A DNA stretch of 64,000 nt. Source: an uncultured Muribaculaceae bacterium (GTDB taxonomy: Bacteria > Bacteroidota > Bacteroidia > Bacteroidales > Muribaculaceae). Positions 19,533 through 27,983 of this stretch are shown in pieces. The DNA lies in contig CALUMG010000012.1 of assembly GCA_944321705.1 (NCBI GenBank), positions 27,486 to 91,485 on the forward strand. Reading direction: 5' to 3'. The first letter of the stretch is position 1. The number at the start of each line of letters is the position of its first letter. The translations under genes and the position numbers were made by a program. The notes below the pieces were generated by a model, which saw only the letters and a list, made by a program, of their open reading frames with translations, was not told where the DNA came from and made no database searches.

Positions 19533-19647
19533 TTAAAATAGGGCAAGAAATTTCTATTCAGATATTTTTAAGGTAAAAAAATGTGGATGAAGGTGGGCAT
19601 GTCTTTAAGATGTGCCCTCTTTGTGTCAAGGGGGATCTTTTGAGTGT

Positions 19648-19682
19648 AAAAAAAACGGAGCAGCCAAGGAGGCTGCATCCGT
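19648..19682 (-). terminator. Rho-independent terminator of fbp
   Basis: On the minus strand ACGGATGCAGCC (19682-19671) pairs with GGCTGCTCCGT (19665-19655) with one bulge, then eight T residues (19655-19648). It lies about 50 bases after the fbp stop. Confidence 0.88.
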
Positions 19683-19730
19683 GAAATAAATAGGTTTAAG
19701 TTGTTTAAATGGTACTGTAATTGGTAGCGG

Positions 19731-21752
19731 TCAATGCTTGAGCCTGATGAGGCTTGAACTTGAATCATGTTCCTTTATGAGCCCCATGTGATAGGCTTGC
19801 AGCAGATTGTTGAGGTCGGCTATTTGCATTCGCAAGTCTTTGCCCATGTCGGTGTCACGCACGAGCATTCGCTTGCTGCTCATTTCCACTATCTGAGTAG
19901 TCGACTTGATGTCTTTCCCTTCTTCGACGGCTTTTTCTATCGATGTGAAAGGCTCATGCTGGACGAGCTGGAATCCGCGTGAATGGAACACGAGCGTGTA
20001 TCCTGCGATTCCGGTTTCAGGTTGGTAAGCCTTGGAAAATCCACCATCGATTACCATTAGCTTTCCGTTAGCCTTTATGGGTTGTTCTCCTATCGTGGTG
20101 CGAACAGGCACATGCCCGTTGATGATGTGGCGGTGCATACCTTCCACTTTGAATTCGTCAAGAATCATGTCGCATACGGCTTCGTTGTCGCGAAGCTGGT
20201 AATACCAACCTTTGGTTTCCTTATGCGCTTCTTTGTCCTTTATGAAATAACGCTCGAATGTAGCCATGCGGTCTTTGTCAAAAGCCGGAGAGTTTTTTCC
20301 ACACCATAGATACCATACATAATCAAGAGCAAACAGATACTCATCGGCATCGCCGGTTTTGAAATAAGCCTCGCGTATGAGGCTTCCCACTTTTTTAAGC
20401 AATTCTTCACCATGATATTTGCAGCCTCTTATTTCAATGTCTTTCAATGTACCGTCTTCGTTGAGCGGAACAGAAGCATGGAAAAGGAGGTTGGAGTTGG
20501 TCACAGTGTATATGCAACCGTTACGGAAGAGCCATCCCATGTGCTTATGCAGCTTCTCGCTATGGGTGAATGAATTGTGCAGCTTGTTTACCGTGTCGAG
20601 TTCCTCCTCGGTGAGCTTGTAGGGGTCTTTGGGGTCGACAGTCGGGAAATTGGTGTCGGTCAATTCATATTCCTTGCCGTTTATCATAATCACATTGCGG
20701 TCAAAGTCGATGCGGTGCAGCAATAACCTGTCTTCCATTTCAAAGTCGGGGCGACGCTTGATTGCAGCCGCTTCGAGCTTGAATTGGATTATGGTTATGG
20801 CTTTGTGCATTTGCGCCGTGAGCTTGATTGATTTCTCGGAATATCTCTTGTCGTCTTTCGCGATTTTAGGCAAGAACATGGCACAATCGTCATCGCCGTA
20901 TGTCTCCATTGCAAGAGTGGCCAGCGGCAACAGGTTTATTCCATATCCGTCTTCTATTACGGCCTGGTTGCCATAGCGTAATGTGAGCCTGAGCACGTTT
21001 GCAATGCAGCAATCATTGCCGGCGGCGGCTCCCATCCACAAAATGTCGTGGTTGCCCCACTGGATGTCGCAATTATGATAGTTGCACAGCAAGTCCATGA
21101 TTTTGTCGGGGCTTGGGCCACGGTCAAACACGTCGCCAAGGATGTGCAGCGAGTCGATAGTGAGCCGTTGGATGAGATTGCATATCGCGATTATGAAATT
21201 ATCGGCCATGCGAGTTGATATGATTGTCCTTACGATCACATCCACATAGGCCTGTTTGTTAGGGTCGATGCTGCTCTCATGCAGTAATTCCTGTATGATG
21301 TAGGCAAAGTCGTTTGGCAGAGCCTTTCGCACTTTGGAACGCGTGTATTTTGATGATACATTACGGCACACCATGACAAGGCGGTTGAGCGTTATGAAGT
21401 ACCAATCGTCGATGTCTTCGATTTCCTTTTTTACGAGGTCGAGCTTTTGCTCGGGATAGTAAATGAGCGTGCACAATTCTTGCTGCTCGCGCTGCCCCAG
21501 CGTCTCACTGAATATTTCCCTCACTTTCCGCTTTATGGCACCCGAGGCATTGCGCAACACATGTTGCACGGCTTCATATTCACCGTGCAGGTCGGCAAGG
21601 AAGTGTTCTGTGCCTTTTGGAAGATTTAGTATGGCTTCGAGGTTTATTATTTCAGTACTTGCTGCTGCCGTGTTCGGAAAATTGCGAGCAAGCAACTGCA
21701 AGTATCTCAAGTCTTTGGTAATAGCTTCGTTAATGTCGCTGTAGTCGTCCAT
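19731..21752 (-). CDS. fbp: Fructose-1,6-bisphosphatase, class III
   Basis: Gluconeogenic hydrolysis of fructose 1,6-bisphosphate. The 673-residue protein is of the large class III type (Firmicutes and Bacteroidetes), unrelated to class I enzymes. It carries metallophosphoesterase motifs: FLADLHGEYE with D54 and H56, LGDVFDRGP, and WGNHDILWMG. Later conserved blocks include NGHVPVRTTIGEQPIKANGK and VIDGGFSKAYQPETGIAGYTL. It is monocistronic, with a terminator and, upstream, a candidate structured leader and promoter. Confidence 0.96.
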   Translation of the reverse strand: MDDYSDINEAITKDLRYLQLLARNFPNTAAASTEIINLEAILNLPKGTEHFLADLHGEYEAVQHVLRNASGAIKRKVREIFSETLGQREQQELCTLIYYPEQKLDLVKKEIEDIDDWYFITLNRLVMVCRNVSSKYTRSKVRKALPNDFAYIIQELLHESSIDPNKQAYVDVIVRTIISTRMADNFIIAICNLIQRLTIDSLHILGDVFDRGPSPDKIMDLLCNYHNCDIQWGNHDILWMGAAAGNDCCIANVLRLTLRYGNQAVIEDGYGINLLPLATLAMETYGDDDCAMFLPKIAKDDKRYSEKSIKLTAQMHKAITIIQFKLEAAAIKRRPDFEMEDRLLLHRIDFDRNVIMINGKEYELTDTNFPTVDPKDPYKLTEEELDTVNKLHNSFTHSEKLHKHMGWLFRNGCIYTVTNSNLLFHASVPLNEDGTLKDIEIRGCKYHGEELLKKVGSLIREAYFKTGDADEYLFALDYVWYLWCGKNSPAFDKDRMATFERYFIKDKEAHKETKGWYYQLRDNEAVCDMILDEFKVEGMHRHIINGHVPVRTTIGEQPIKANGKLMVIDGGFSKAYQPETGIAGYTLVFHSRGFQLVQHEPFTSIEKAVEEGKDIKSTTQIVEMSSKRMLVRDTDMGKDLRMQIADLNNLLQAYHMGLIKEHDSSSSLIRLKH

Positions 21753-21871
21753 TGCGAAAAATGGTTAAGAGTAAAATAGTGAAAATTTGTCGATAAGTGT
21801 TTCCACAATTGAGAGCCTAATAAATAAGCCAAATATTCAACTAAGTAACACGCACGGCTGTCTCTTTAAGA

Positions 21872-21930
21872 TGATAACCGGACTTCGGTCACGGTCTGCA
21901 AGATGGAAACGTTATCGGCAGACTCTATCA
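21872..21930 (-). ncRNA. Candidate structured 5' leader of fbp (three-way junction)
   Basis: Three nested or adjacent stems close a compact junction: an outer TGATA (21872-21876)/TATCA (21926-21930), a hairpin ACCG (21877-21880)/CGGT (21886-21889), and a longer arm GTCTGC (21894-21899)/GCAGAC (21918-21923) with extra GAT/ATC pairing inside. It lies about 120 bases upstream of fbp and 20 bases after its candidate start point. I do not recognise it as a known riboswitch. The strand is assigned from the promoter and from fbp; it could also be read on the plus strand. Confidence 0.4.
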
Positions 21931-21954
21931 GTTTTATTCGTTAATTCCTACCCA

Positions 21955-21985
21955 TAAAGGTAGCAACAATTTCAGTAACGGCAAA
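21955..21985 (-). promoter_or_regulatory. Candidate fbp promoter
   Basis: On the minus strand TTTG (21985-21982), 19 bases, TACCTTTA (21962-21955): right spacing, one mismatch at the last -7 base. It implies a leader of about 195 bases. Confidence 0.5.
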
Positions 21986-22060
21986 TTATTTTTTGCATAT
22001 TTGGGATGAAGTGAGGTCTATTTCAGTAATCCAAAAGAAATGGTGGGTTCTTTATTTCCT

Positions 22061-22163
22061 GATTGCGCTTGACTTTCACTATCTTTGGATAAGATAGGAT
22101 GCGTCTCGGCATGACAATTTCAAACAAGTTTGATTGTCCTGCTCTTGACTTTCACTATCTTTG
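22061..22163 (+). repeat. Promoter-carrying repeat, copy B (two units), upstream of the reductase operon
   Basis: Boxes TATCTTTG at 22080-22087 and 22156-22163, 76 bases apart. Between them are GATAGGATGCGTCTCGGCAT and a palindrome at 22113-22138 (GACAAT..ATTGTC arms). This unit is almost identical to the first unit of copy C on the other strand. The second box lies 28 bases before the ATG at 22192. Confidence 0.8.
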
Positions 22164-22191
22164 TAAAGATATAAATTTAATTAAGATTGTT

Positions 22192-22965
22192 ATGCTGCAC
22201 GATATTGAGAGTTTCAATATGTTGCTTGTGGTGATGTCAATCATCGCGGTGGTGGTGTTTGTCGCACTTTATTTTGTCAATGCCGGATATGGAATCATGT
22301 ACACGCGTCGATGGGGCCCGTCGGTGGGCAACCGGACGGGATGGGTACTCATGGAGGCTCCTGTGTTCATTGTCATGGCAGTGTTGTGGTGGATGTCCGA
22401 CAGGCGATTTGAAGTCGTGCCGCTTTTGATATTCTTGTTGTTCCAGCTGCATTATTTCCAACGTTCGTTCGTGTTCCCGTTCATGATTAAAGGTCACAAC
22501 AAGATGCCTCTTGCGATTGTCTTGCTTGGAGTAGTGTTCAACGTGTTGAATGCATTGATGCAAGGTGGATGGGTATTTTATGTTTCGCCCGACGGTATGT
22601 ATGATATGAATTGGTTGTTTACTCCTCAATTCATAGCCGGGATAACGATATTTTTCATGGGGATGGCAATCAACTTGAACAGCGACAGCATAATAAGGCA
22701 CCTGCGCAAGCCCGGGGACAACCGGCATTACATTCCACGGGGAGGGATGTTCAACTATGTCTCATCGGCCAATTATTTCGGTGAACTGGTGGAATGGACT
22801 GGGTTTGCCATTCTTTCATGGTCGTGGGCCGGTTGTGTGTTCGTATTGTGGACGTTTGCCAATCTTGCTCCTCGTGCAGCAAGGATTCACGATAGATATT
22901 CACAGGAGTTTGGCGAAGAATTTGACAAATTGAAATTACGCAGAATAATACCATATATTTATTGA
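22192..22965 (+). CDS. Steroid 5-alpha-reductase-like membrane protein
   Basis: Predicted to reduce the C4-C5 double bond of a 3-oxo-delta-4 steroid with NAD(P)H to the 5-alpha product. 257 residues from ATG 22192 (a longer frame to 22099 runs through the repeat promoter and is rejected). At least six hydrophobic spans are visible. The C-terminal third has the family hallmarks: FNYVSSANYFGELVEWTGFA, a PRAARIHDRY segment and KLKLRRIIPYIY at the end, matching the NYfgE..eW.gfa and RkaliPfiY patterns of 5-alpha-reductases. It is first in an operon with an Old Yellow Enzyme homologue and two SDRs, which supports a steroid substrate. Related proteins in gut Bacteroidales act on bile acid intermediates and steroid hormones; the substrate here is inferred. 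Confidence 0.85.
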   Translation: MLHDIESFNMLLVVMSIIAVVVFVALYFVNAGYGIMYTRRWGPSVGNRTGWVLMEAPVFIVMAVLWWMSDRRFEVVPLLIFLLFQLHYFQRSFVFPFMIKGHNKMPLAIVLLGVVFNVLNALMQGGWVFYVSPDGMYDMNWLFTPQFIAGITIFFMGMAINLNSDSIIRHLRKPGDNRHYIPRGGMFNYVSSANYFGELVEWTGFAILSWSWAGCVFVLWTFANLAPRAARIHDRYSQEFGEEFDKLKLRRIIPYIY

Positions 22966-22973
22966 TTTAAATA

Positions 22974-24218
22974 ATGATGGACCAAAATAATGGCAATAGG
23001 GGCAAATTATTCACCCCTGCGAAAATAGGAAATTTGACATTGCGCAACCGCACTATACGCTCGGCCGCTTTTGAAAACATGTGTCCCGACCACCGTCCAT
23101 CCAAGATGCTTGCCGACTATCACTTGTCGGTGGCACGAGGAGGCATAGGAATGACGACAATCGCATACGCGTCGGTTAATCGTAGTGGCTTGTCGTTTGA
23201 CAACCAATTGTGGATGCGTCCGGAGATTGTAGGCGAATTACGCTCGTTGACCGATGCCATCCACCGGGAAGGAGCCAAAGTGTCGATACAGCTTGGCCAT
23301 TGCGGGAACATGTCGCATAAGTCTACTGCGGGACGAATGCCTATTTCGGCTTCGAGCGGTTTCAACATGTATTCTCCTACGTTTGTGCATGGCATGACCG
23401 TCGATGAGATACATGAAGTGGCCGAAGATTTCGGCACGGCGGTCAAGTTGGCGATAGATGCAGGTTTTGACTGCGTTGAGATTCATGCCGGCCACGGATA
23501 CTTGATAAGCCAGTTCCTGTCGCCATACACCAACAAGAGACGGGACAGCTTTGGTGGCTCTCTCGACAACCGAATGAACTTCATGCGGCTGTGCATGGAC
23601 AAGGTGATGAAAAGTGCAGCCGGGCAGATTACCGTGGTTGTAAAAACCAACATGCGTGACGGCTTTGATGGTGGCAATGGCCTGGAAGAAGGGGTTGTCA
23701 TAGCCCGAGAGCTTGAGCGGCTTGGTGCCGAAGCCCTTGTGTTGAGCGGCGGTTTCGTAAGCCGTGCTCCAATGTATGTGATGCGTGGCGAGATGCCCAT
23801 AAGGACGATGACGCACTACATGGACTGTTGGTGGCTGAAATACGGAGTGCGCATGGTTGGAAAGATGATGATAAAGGATGAACCTTACAAGGATTTGTAT
23901 TTTCTTGATGATGCGTTGAAAGTGCGCAAGGCAGTGAAGCTTCCGCTTATATACGTCGGAGGGTGCGTTTCGCGTGAAGGGATAGAAAAGGTTCTCGACA
24001 GTGGGTTTGAATGCGTGCAGATGGCGAGGGCGTTGATTAATGAACCCGATTTCGTAAATCGCATGAAAGCAGGCGAGGAACGTTGTGGTTGTTCTCATTC
24101 CAATTATTGCATAGCGCGAATGTATTCTCTTGAAATGTGTTGTCACAAGCATCGCGATGACTTGCCTGCATCCATCGTCAAAGAGATAAAAGCTGCAGAA
24201 GAGCGAAATGAAAAATAA
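22974..24218 (+). CDS. Old Yellow Enzyme-family NAD(P)H:flavin oxidoreductase (5-beta-reductase-like)
   Basis: FMN-dependent ene-reductase of the family that includes BaiCD/BaiH and bacterial steroid 5-beta-reductases. 414 residues, only the TIM-barrel part of the longer BaiCD-type enzymes. Typical motifs: FTPAKIGNLTLRNRTIRSAA, QLGHCG, VEIHAGHGYLISQFLSP, NKRRDSFGGS and the FMN phosphate site around YVGGCVS and QMARALINEPDF. The C-terminus has a Cys cluster, CGCSHSNYC then MCC, spaced differently from the C-x2-C-x3-C of BaiCD-type iron-sulphur sites. It starts 8 bases after the 5-alpha-reductase gene and overlaps the next gene by 11 bases. Two ATG codons in a row are possible starts. Confidence 0.88.
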   Translation: MMDQNNGNRGKLFTPAKIGNLTLRNRTIRSAAFENMCPDHRPSKMLADYHLSVARGGIGMTTIAYASVNRSGLSFDNQLWMRPEIVGELRSLTDAIHREGAKVSIQLGHCGNMSHKSTAGRMPISASSGFNMYSPTFVHGMTVDEIHEVAEDFGTAVKLAIDAGFDCVEIHAGHGYLISQFLSPYTNKRRDSFGGSLDNRMNFMRLCMDKVMKSAAGQITVVVKTNMRDGFDGGNGLEEGVVIARELERLGAEALVLSGGFVSRAPMYVMRGEMPIRTMTHYMDCWWLKYGVRMVGKMMIKDEPYKDLYFLDDALKVRKAVKLPLIYVGGCVSREGIEKVLDSGFECVQMARALINEPDFVNRMKAGEERCGCSHSNYCIARMYSLEMCCHKHRDDLPASIVKEIKAAEERNEK

Positions 24219-25023
24219 CCTTGCCGGAATGCTCGCGCTTGTCACGGGTGCTTCTTCGGGAATTGGACGGCAGTTTGCCGTCGAACTTGCCCGGATGGGA
24301 GCTGATGTGCTGCTTGTGAGCAATCAAGAAAAAGAACTTGCCGAGACGGCTTCGATGCTTGCATCAATGTGTGGGGACGACGAGCGACAATTCAAGACGC
24401 TGTGCATCGACCTTACGCGTGATGATGCGGCAAGTGAGGTGTTTGGCTTTTGTCAAGGTAACGGATTGAATGTGGATATCCTGATTAACAATGCCGGAAT
24501 ATTCTCGTTCAGGGAAATTACCGATACGACTTCGGAACGAATAGGCATGTTCATTGATTTGCATGTCAGGGCTGTCACTAATTTGTGTCGCATGTTTGCC
24601 ATAGACATGAAATCGCGCGATTGTCACGGATACATATTGAACATGTCGTCGATGGCATGCTGGATGCCCATGCCGGGCATAGCAATGTATAGTGCCACGA
24701 AAGCATACATAAGGGTGTTTTCCCGTTCGTTGAATGTAGAGCTTGCCGATAGCGGAATAACGGTGATGGCAGCTTGTCCCGGAGGCATTGCCACCGACTT
24801 GTTTGGTCTTCCGTCCAATTTGCAACGGTTAGGTGTCGCACTTGGTGTCCTTTGCACTCCCGAGCGTTTTGTCCACATGGCGTTGAAGCGGTTGTTAAAG
24901 CGTCGCCACCAGTATGTCAATGGATTGGTAAACAGGCTTGCCATTCTGTTTATTTCAATTCTTCCCGACAGGGTGAGGTTGATTGTCAAACATAAGTTGC
25001 TGGATAAGAATGTTAAAAGATGA
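24208..25023 (+). CDS. Short-chain dehydrogenase/reductase, first of pair
   Basis: NAD(P)-dependent oxidoreductase, plausibly a hydroxysteroid dehydrogenase given its operon. 271 residues: cofactor motif TGASSGIGR at residues 14-22, NNAG, catalytic Ser in MSSMACW and YSATK as the YxxxK pair. The C-terminus (VNGLVNRLAILFISILPDRVRLIVKHKLL) is hydrophobic and basic, suggesting membrane contact, as in 17-beta-HSD12-like enzymes. It overlaps the upstream gene by 11 bases and the downstream one by 14, so translation is coupled. Confidence 0.9.
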   Translation: MKNNLAGMLALVTGASSGIGRQFAVELARMGADVLLVSNQEKELAETASMLASMCGDDERQFKTLCIDLTRDDAASEVFGFCQGNGLNVDILINNAGIFSFREITDTTSERIGMFIDLHVRAVTNLCRMFAIDMKSRDCHGYILNMSSMACWMPMPGIAMYSATKAYIRVFSRSLNVELADSGITVMAACPGGIATDLFGLPSNLQRLGVALGVLCTPERFVHMALKRLLKRRHQYVNGLVNRLAILFISILPDRVRLIVKHKLLDKNVKR

Positions 25024-25843
25024 AAGGATTTATACGGTTGTGACAGGTGCGTCGGGCAGCATAGGACGTGCAATATGTTCGACTCTCCTTGCCGAGGGGT
25101 GCAATGTGGCAGCCGTGTGTCACAGCGAGCGTCGAGCCGAAGAATTGCATGCGACACTCTCTGCATCGTGCAATGGCGGTAGCGTCTTAATGACCGAAGC
25201 AGTGGAACTCGATGATTTTGATTCTATCAAGGAATTTGCGTCACGAATGCAAGGTTGTCGCATAAGCGCGCTTATCAACAATGCCGGAATAATGAATCGG
25301 CATTATGGTGTCAATAGGGACGGAATTGAATCCACAATCGCAGTTAATTATGTAGGTACAGTGTTATTGACCCGGTTGCTGCTTCCGTCGTTGGTTGCCG
25401 AAGAAGGTTGTGTGGTGTTTACCACATCGGTGACAAGGAAAATGCACCGATTGCAGGAATTTAGCTTCCGTGAAGGAGAATCTGAGTTTTCTCAACTTGG
25501 CACATACGGTCGTAGTAAACTTGCGTTGACCCATTATGCCATGCATCTTGCCGATGAGTTGTATGGCCATGTGAAAGTGAATTGTGCCGATCCGGGTGTG
25601 GTCAATAGCAAGATGATAACGATGCACCGATGGTTTGACCCGATAGCCGATGTGTTGTTCCGCCCGTTTATAAGCAGTCCGGCGCAAGGTGCGAAACCTG
25701 CATTGAAGGCATTATCGACTTCATTGACAGGAATGATATTTACATGCAACAAATGTCGCCCCATTGCCGATGAACTTGCTTGCGATGAAATTCACGCGAG
25801 GCTTATTGCCGAAACCGACAAGTTGCTTGCACGCTATATGTGA
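25010..25843 (+). CDS. Short-chain dehydrogenase/reductase, second of pair
   Basis: 277-residue SDR from ATG 25010 (upstream TTG not needed). Motifs: TGASGSIGR, NNAGIMN, AVNYVGTVLLTRLLLPSL, TTSVTRK and YGRSK as YxxxK, then CADPGVVNSKM, the DPG variant seen in retinol-dehydrogenase-like SDRs. It overlaps the preceding gene by 14 bases and ends the operon. With two different SDRs the operon could handle hydroxyls at two positions, or oxidise and re-reduce one (for example 3-alpha to 3-oxo to 3-beta). That is inference. Confidence 0.9.
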   Translation: MLKDERIYTVVTGASGSIGRAICSTLLAEGCNVAAVCHSERRAEELHATLSASCNGGSVLMTEAVELDDFDSIKEFASRMQGCRISALINNAGIMNRHYGVNRDGIESTIAVNYVGTVLLTRLLLPSLVAEEGCVVFTTSVTRKMHRLQEFSFREGESEFSQLGTYGRSKLALTHYAMHLADELYGHVKVNCADPGVVNSKMITMHRWFDPIADVLFRPFISSPAQGAKPALKALSTSLTGMIFTCNKCRPIADELACDEIHARLIAETDKLLARYM

Positions 25844-25861
25844 TTATGGATTGAGAAGGGC

Positions 25862-27091
25862 TTAAGAGCGAGGCCTCAAGCGGCGGCGCATCACTATCGA
25901 TGTGGCAAGAGACGTAATGAGTCCGACGATTGCCACAATGGCAAATACCACAAGGATGTCGGTGAACTGGATGCTTACAGGATATTCCTTTATGATCAGC
26001 ATCTCGGTTGCGCCTTGCAGTTGTATCAGTCCGAATGCCTGTTGCAGCCAGCACAGGAACAATCCTACTATGATTCCAGTCACGGCCCCGGTTAGAGAAA
26101 TGAGCCATCCCTCGGTGATGAAAATGCGCGTTATCTGCTTGTCGGTTGCGCCAAGGTTGCGCAATGTTGCGATGCTTTCATCTTTCTCGATGATTAACAA
26201 TGATAAAGTGCTTATTACATTGAACGTGGCTATTACCATGATGAAGCCGAGGAGCAGGAATGTCACCCATTTTTCAACATTCACCATGCGGAATGCGTAA
26301 TCTTGTTGCATGAGCCTGTTTTTCACAGTGTAGCCATTTCCTATCTTCGAGCTTATCTCTTGCATCACTTTGGCCTCGTCGGCATTGTCGGCGAGTGATA
26401 TTTCTATTCCTGTAGCCTCGTTTTTGTAGTTGAACAGGAATCGGGCCGATTCAATAGGGATGAATACCATGTCGCGGTCGTAATCGTTTTGGTCAACTTG
26501 ATATACGCCGCCGACAAACAATGAATCGCTTCGGAATGCGCCAGCCGGATTGGCCATGTTGATGTTTCCGATTCTTTTGGGGACGAAAAGACGCACCGGT
26601 TCCACAAATCCCGGACGTGCTTGCAATTGTATTGCCGAGCCTACACTCAACACGGCATATTGTGCAATTCCATCATCGAGGATGAATCCACCGTCGATTA
26701 TCACATTATTGATGTCGGTCACCAAGTCATAATTGTCGGTTACGCCTTTGATGGTTACTGCCATCTGGTTGTCACCGAATAAGGCAAGGCCGTGATCCTC
26801 TATCGTTGGCAGGGCTATTTTCACGCCTTGTACTGTCTCAATCACTTGGGCAAGACTGTCGGCATTGGCAATAGTTTTCCCTTCGGCAGCGTTGACAATT
26901 AAAGGAGGGTCGAGCTTGGCGAGCTTTGCTCCGATGAGGTCGATGAATCCGTTGAATACCGAAAGGATGCAAATGAGTGCAGCCGTTGTGACCACAACCC
27001 CGCATATCGAGATTATGGAAATTATATTGACGGCACTGTGGGCTTTTTTGGAACGCAAGTACCTGAATGCTATTTTCAGGATTAAATTCAT
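25862..27091 (-). CDS. FtsX/LolE-type ABC transporter permease
   Basis: Inner-membrane permease probably involved in moving lipoproteins out of the inner membrane (LolC/E-like). 409 residues: a first span near residues 20-45, a large periplasmic MacB-like domain, then three spans (WVTFLLLGFIMVIATFNVIS, ISLTGAVTGIIVGLFLCWL, TDILVVFAIVAIVGLITSLAT) with the FtsX signature around STLSLLIIEKDESIATLRNLGAT. The ATG at 27091 shares one base with the rbfA stop (TGATG), so the two are translationally coupled. No ATPase gene is adjacent. Confidence 0.88.
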   Translation of the reverse strand: MNLILKIAFRYLRSKKAHSAVNIISIISICGVVVTTAALICILSVFNGFIDLIGAKLAKLDPPLIVNAAEGKTIANADSLAQVIETVQGVKIALPTIEDHGLALFGDNQMAVTIKGVTDNYDLVTDINNVIIDGGFILDDGIAQYAVLSVGSAIQLQARPGFVEPVRLFVPKRIGNINMANPAGAFRSDSLFVGGVYQVDQNDYDRDMVFIPIESARFLFNYKNEATGIEISLADNADEAKVMQEISSKIGNGYTVKNRLMQQDYAFRMVNVEKWVTFLLLGFIMVIATFNVISTLSLLIIEKDESIATLRNLGATDKQITRIFITEGWLISLTGAVTGIIVGLFLCWLQQAFGLIQLQGATEMLIIKEYPVSIQFTDILVVFAIVAIVGLITSLATSIVMRRRLRPRS

Positions 27092-27477
27092 CAATCGGCA
27101 GTTTCTTCCTCTTTGTCGTCGTGTCCCGGATGTAATTTCTTGTCCATGTCGAGCAATGAATCTATGTGTTCGATGTAGTCGAGCGAGTCATCGATGTGGA
27201 ATGCGAGTTCAGGAGTCTTGCGAAGCTGGAACCTCACCTTTTGGGCAAGTTCATATCTCACCGACTTAGTGCTGCGGTTGATGTTTTCAAGAATCTTGGC
27301 AGCTTGTGCCGACGGGAAGATGCTGAGATATGCATGTGCGATGCTCAAGTCGGGAGAAACTCTAACGGTGCTTACCGACACCAGCACGTTACCCAGTTTT
27401 GCAGTTTGAAGTCTGAATATTTCGCTCAGTTCCTTTTGAATGAGCCTTGCTATTTTCGATTGCCGTGTAGATTCCAT
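27091..27477 (-). CDS. rbfA: Ribosome-binding factor A
   Basis: Late 30S-subunit maturation and cold-adaptation factor. 128 residues from ATG 27477, starting MESTRQSKIARLIQKELSEIF, with the KH-like core VSVSTVRVSPDLSIAHAYLSIF and a tail RKTPELAFHIDDSLDYIEHIDSLLD. The frame upstream of 27477 runs into the promoter repeat and is not used. The promoter is the TATCTTTG at 27515-27508 within repeat copy C. Confidence 0.95.
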   Translation of the reverse strand: MESTRQSKIARLIQKELSEIFRLQTAKLGNVLVSVSTVRVSPDLSIAHAYLSIFPSAQAAKILENINRSTKSVRYELAQKVRFQLRKTPELAFHIDDSLDYIEHIDSLLDMDKKLHPGHDDKEEETAD

Positions 27478-27507
27478 AGAAACAGTCGTTAAAATGTTAT
27501 ACTTATG

Positions 27508-27700
27508 CAAAGATAGTGAAAGTAGAGTGCAGGACAATCAAACTTGTTTGAAATTGTCATGCCGAGACGCATCCTATCTTATCCAAAGATAGCGAAAGAC
27601 GAGTGCAATGACAAAAAATGGACTTGTTCAATTTTTGTCATTGCCGAACCGCATCCTATATTATCCAAAGATAGTGAAAGGCAAGAGCAGAACAAAACAA
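27508..27700 (-). repeat. Promoter-carrying repeat, copy C (three units), upstream of rbfA
   Basis: Three TATCTTTG boxes on the minus strand at 27515-27508, 27591-27584 and 27673-27666, spaced 76 and 82 bases. The first palindrome (27533-27558) is the same as in copy B. The second (27606-27643) has unrelated arms, CAATGACAAAAA and TTTTTGTCATTG, that still pair perfectly. Confidence 0.82.
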
Positions 27701-27823
27701 ATTCACTCGTGTCTTATATGTTTCCAATCATGTAGTAGCCTGCGTCGCTTTTATATCAACGGAAAGAGCATAATTTGCGGCTATCGATATTCCATACAAA
27801 GGCATGTATTTTAAAAAACGATC

Positions 27824-27873
27824 CCAAGGTAGAACTTCTCTACCTCAAAGCGTCGTAGATACAGAAACCTTGG
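27824..27873 (+). other. Two mutually exclusive hairpins in the rbfA upstream gap
   Basis: AGGTAGA (27827-27833) can pair with TCTACCT (27839-27845). The overlapping CCAAGGT (27824-27830) can instead pair with ACCTTGG (27867-27873). The layout resembles an attenuator, but no gene is tied to it and the strand is uncertain. Confidence 0.25.
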
Positions 27874-27940
27874 TGCCAAATAATTAAGCGTAAACCAAGC
27901 CTTTAACTAAATATCCACAAATCCGGCAAAATTGTAGTGT

Positions 27941-27977
27941 TAAATTTGAATTTATTGCCCAATTATGCATATATTTG
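27941..27977 (+). promoter_or_regulatory. Promoter of a candidate small RNA
   Basis: TTTG (27945-27948), 21 bases, TATATTTG (27970-27977) is a full consensus match. TAAATTTG at 27941-27948 is itself a -7 lookalike. Confidence 0.45.
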
Positions 27978-27983
27978 TAATAC

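Noticed and set aside
21872..21930. Reading the fbp leader as a SAM, TPP or cobalamin riboswitch
   Set aside because: None of the conserved cores of those classes is present.
23238..24323. Minus-strand open frame of 361 codons
   Set aside because: Antisense to the flavin oxidoreductase gene, low-complexity His/Thr-rich translation, no promoter and no recognisable domain.
27544..27814. Short plus-strand frames across repeat copy C
   Set aside because: They read the promoter repeat on its non-promoter strand; the tandem unit explains the open frame.
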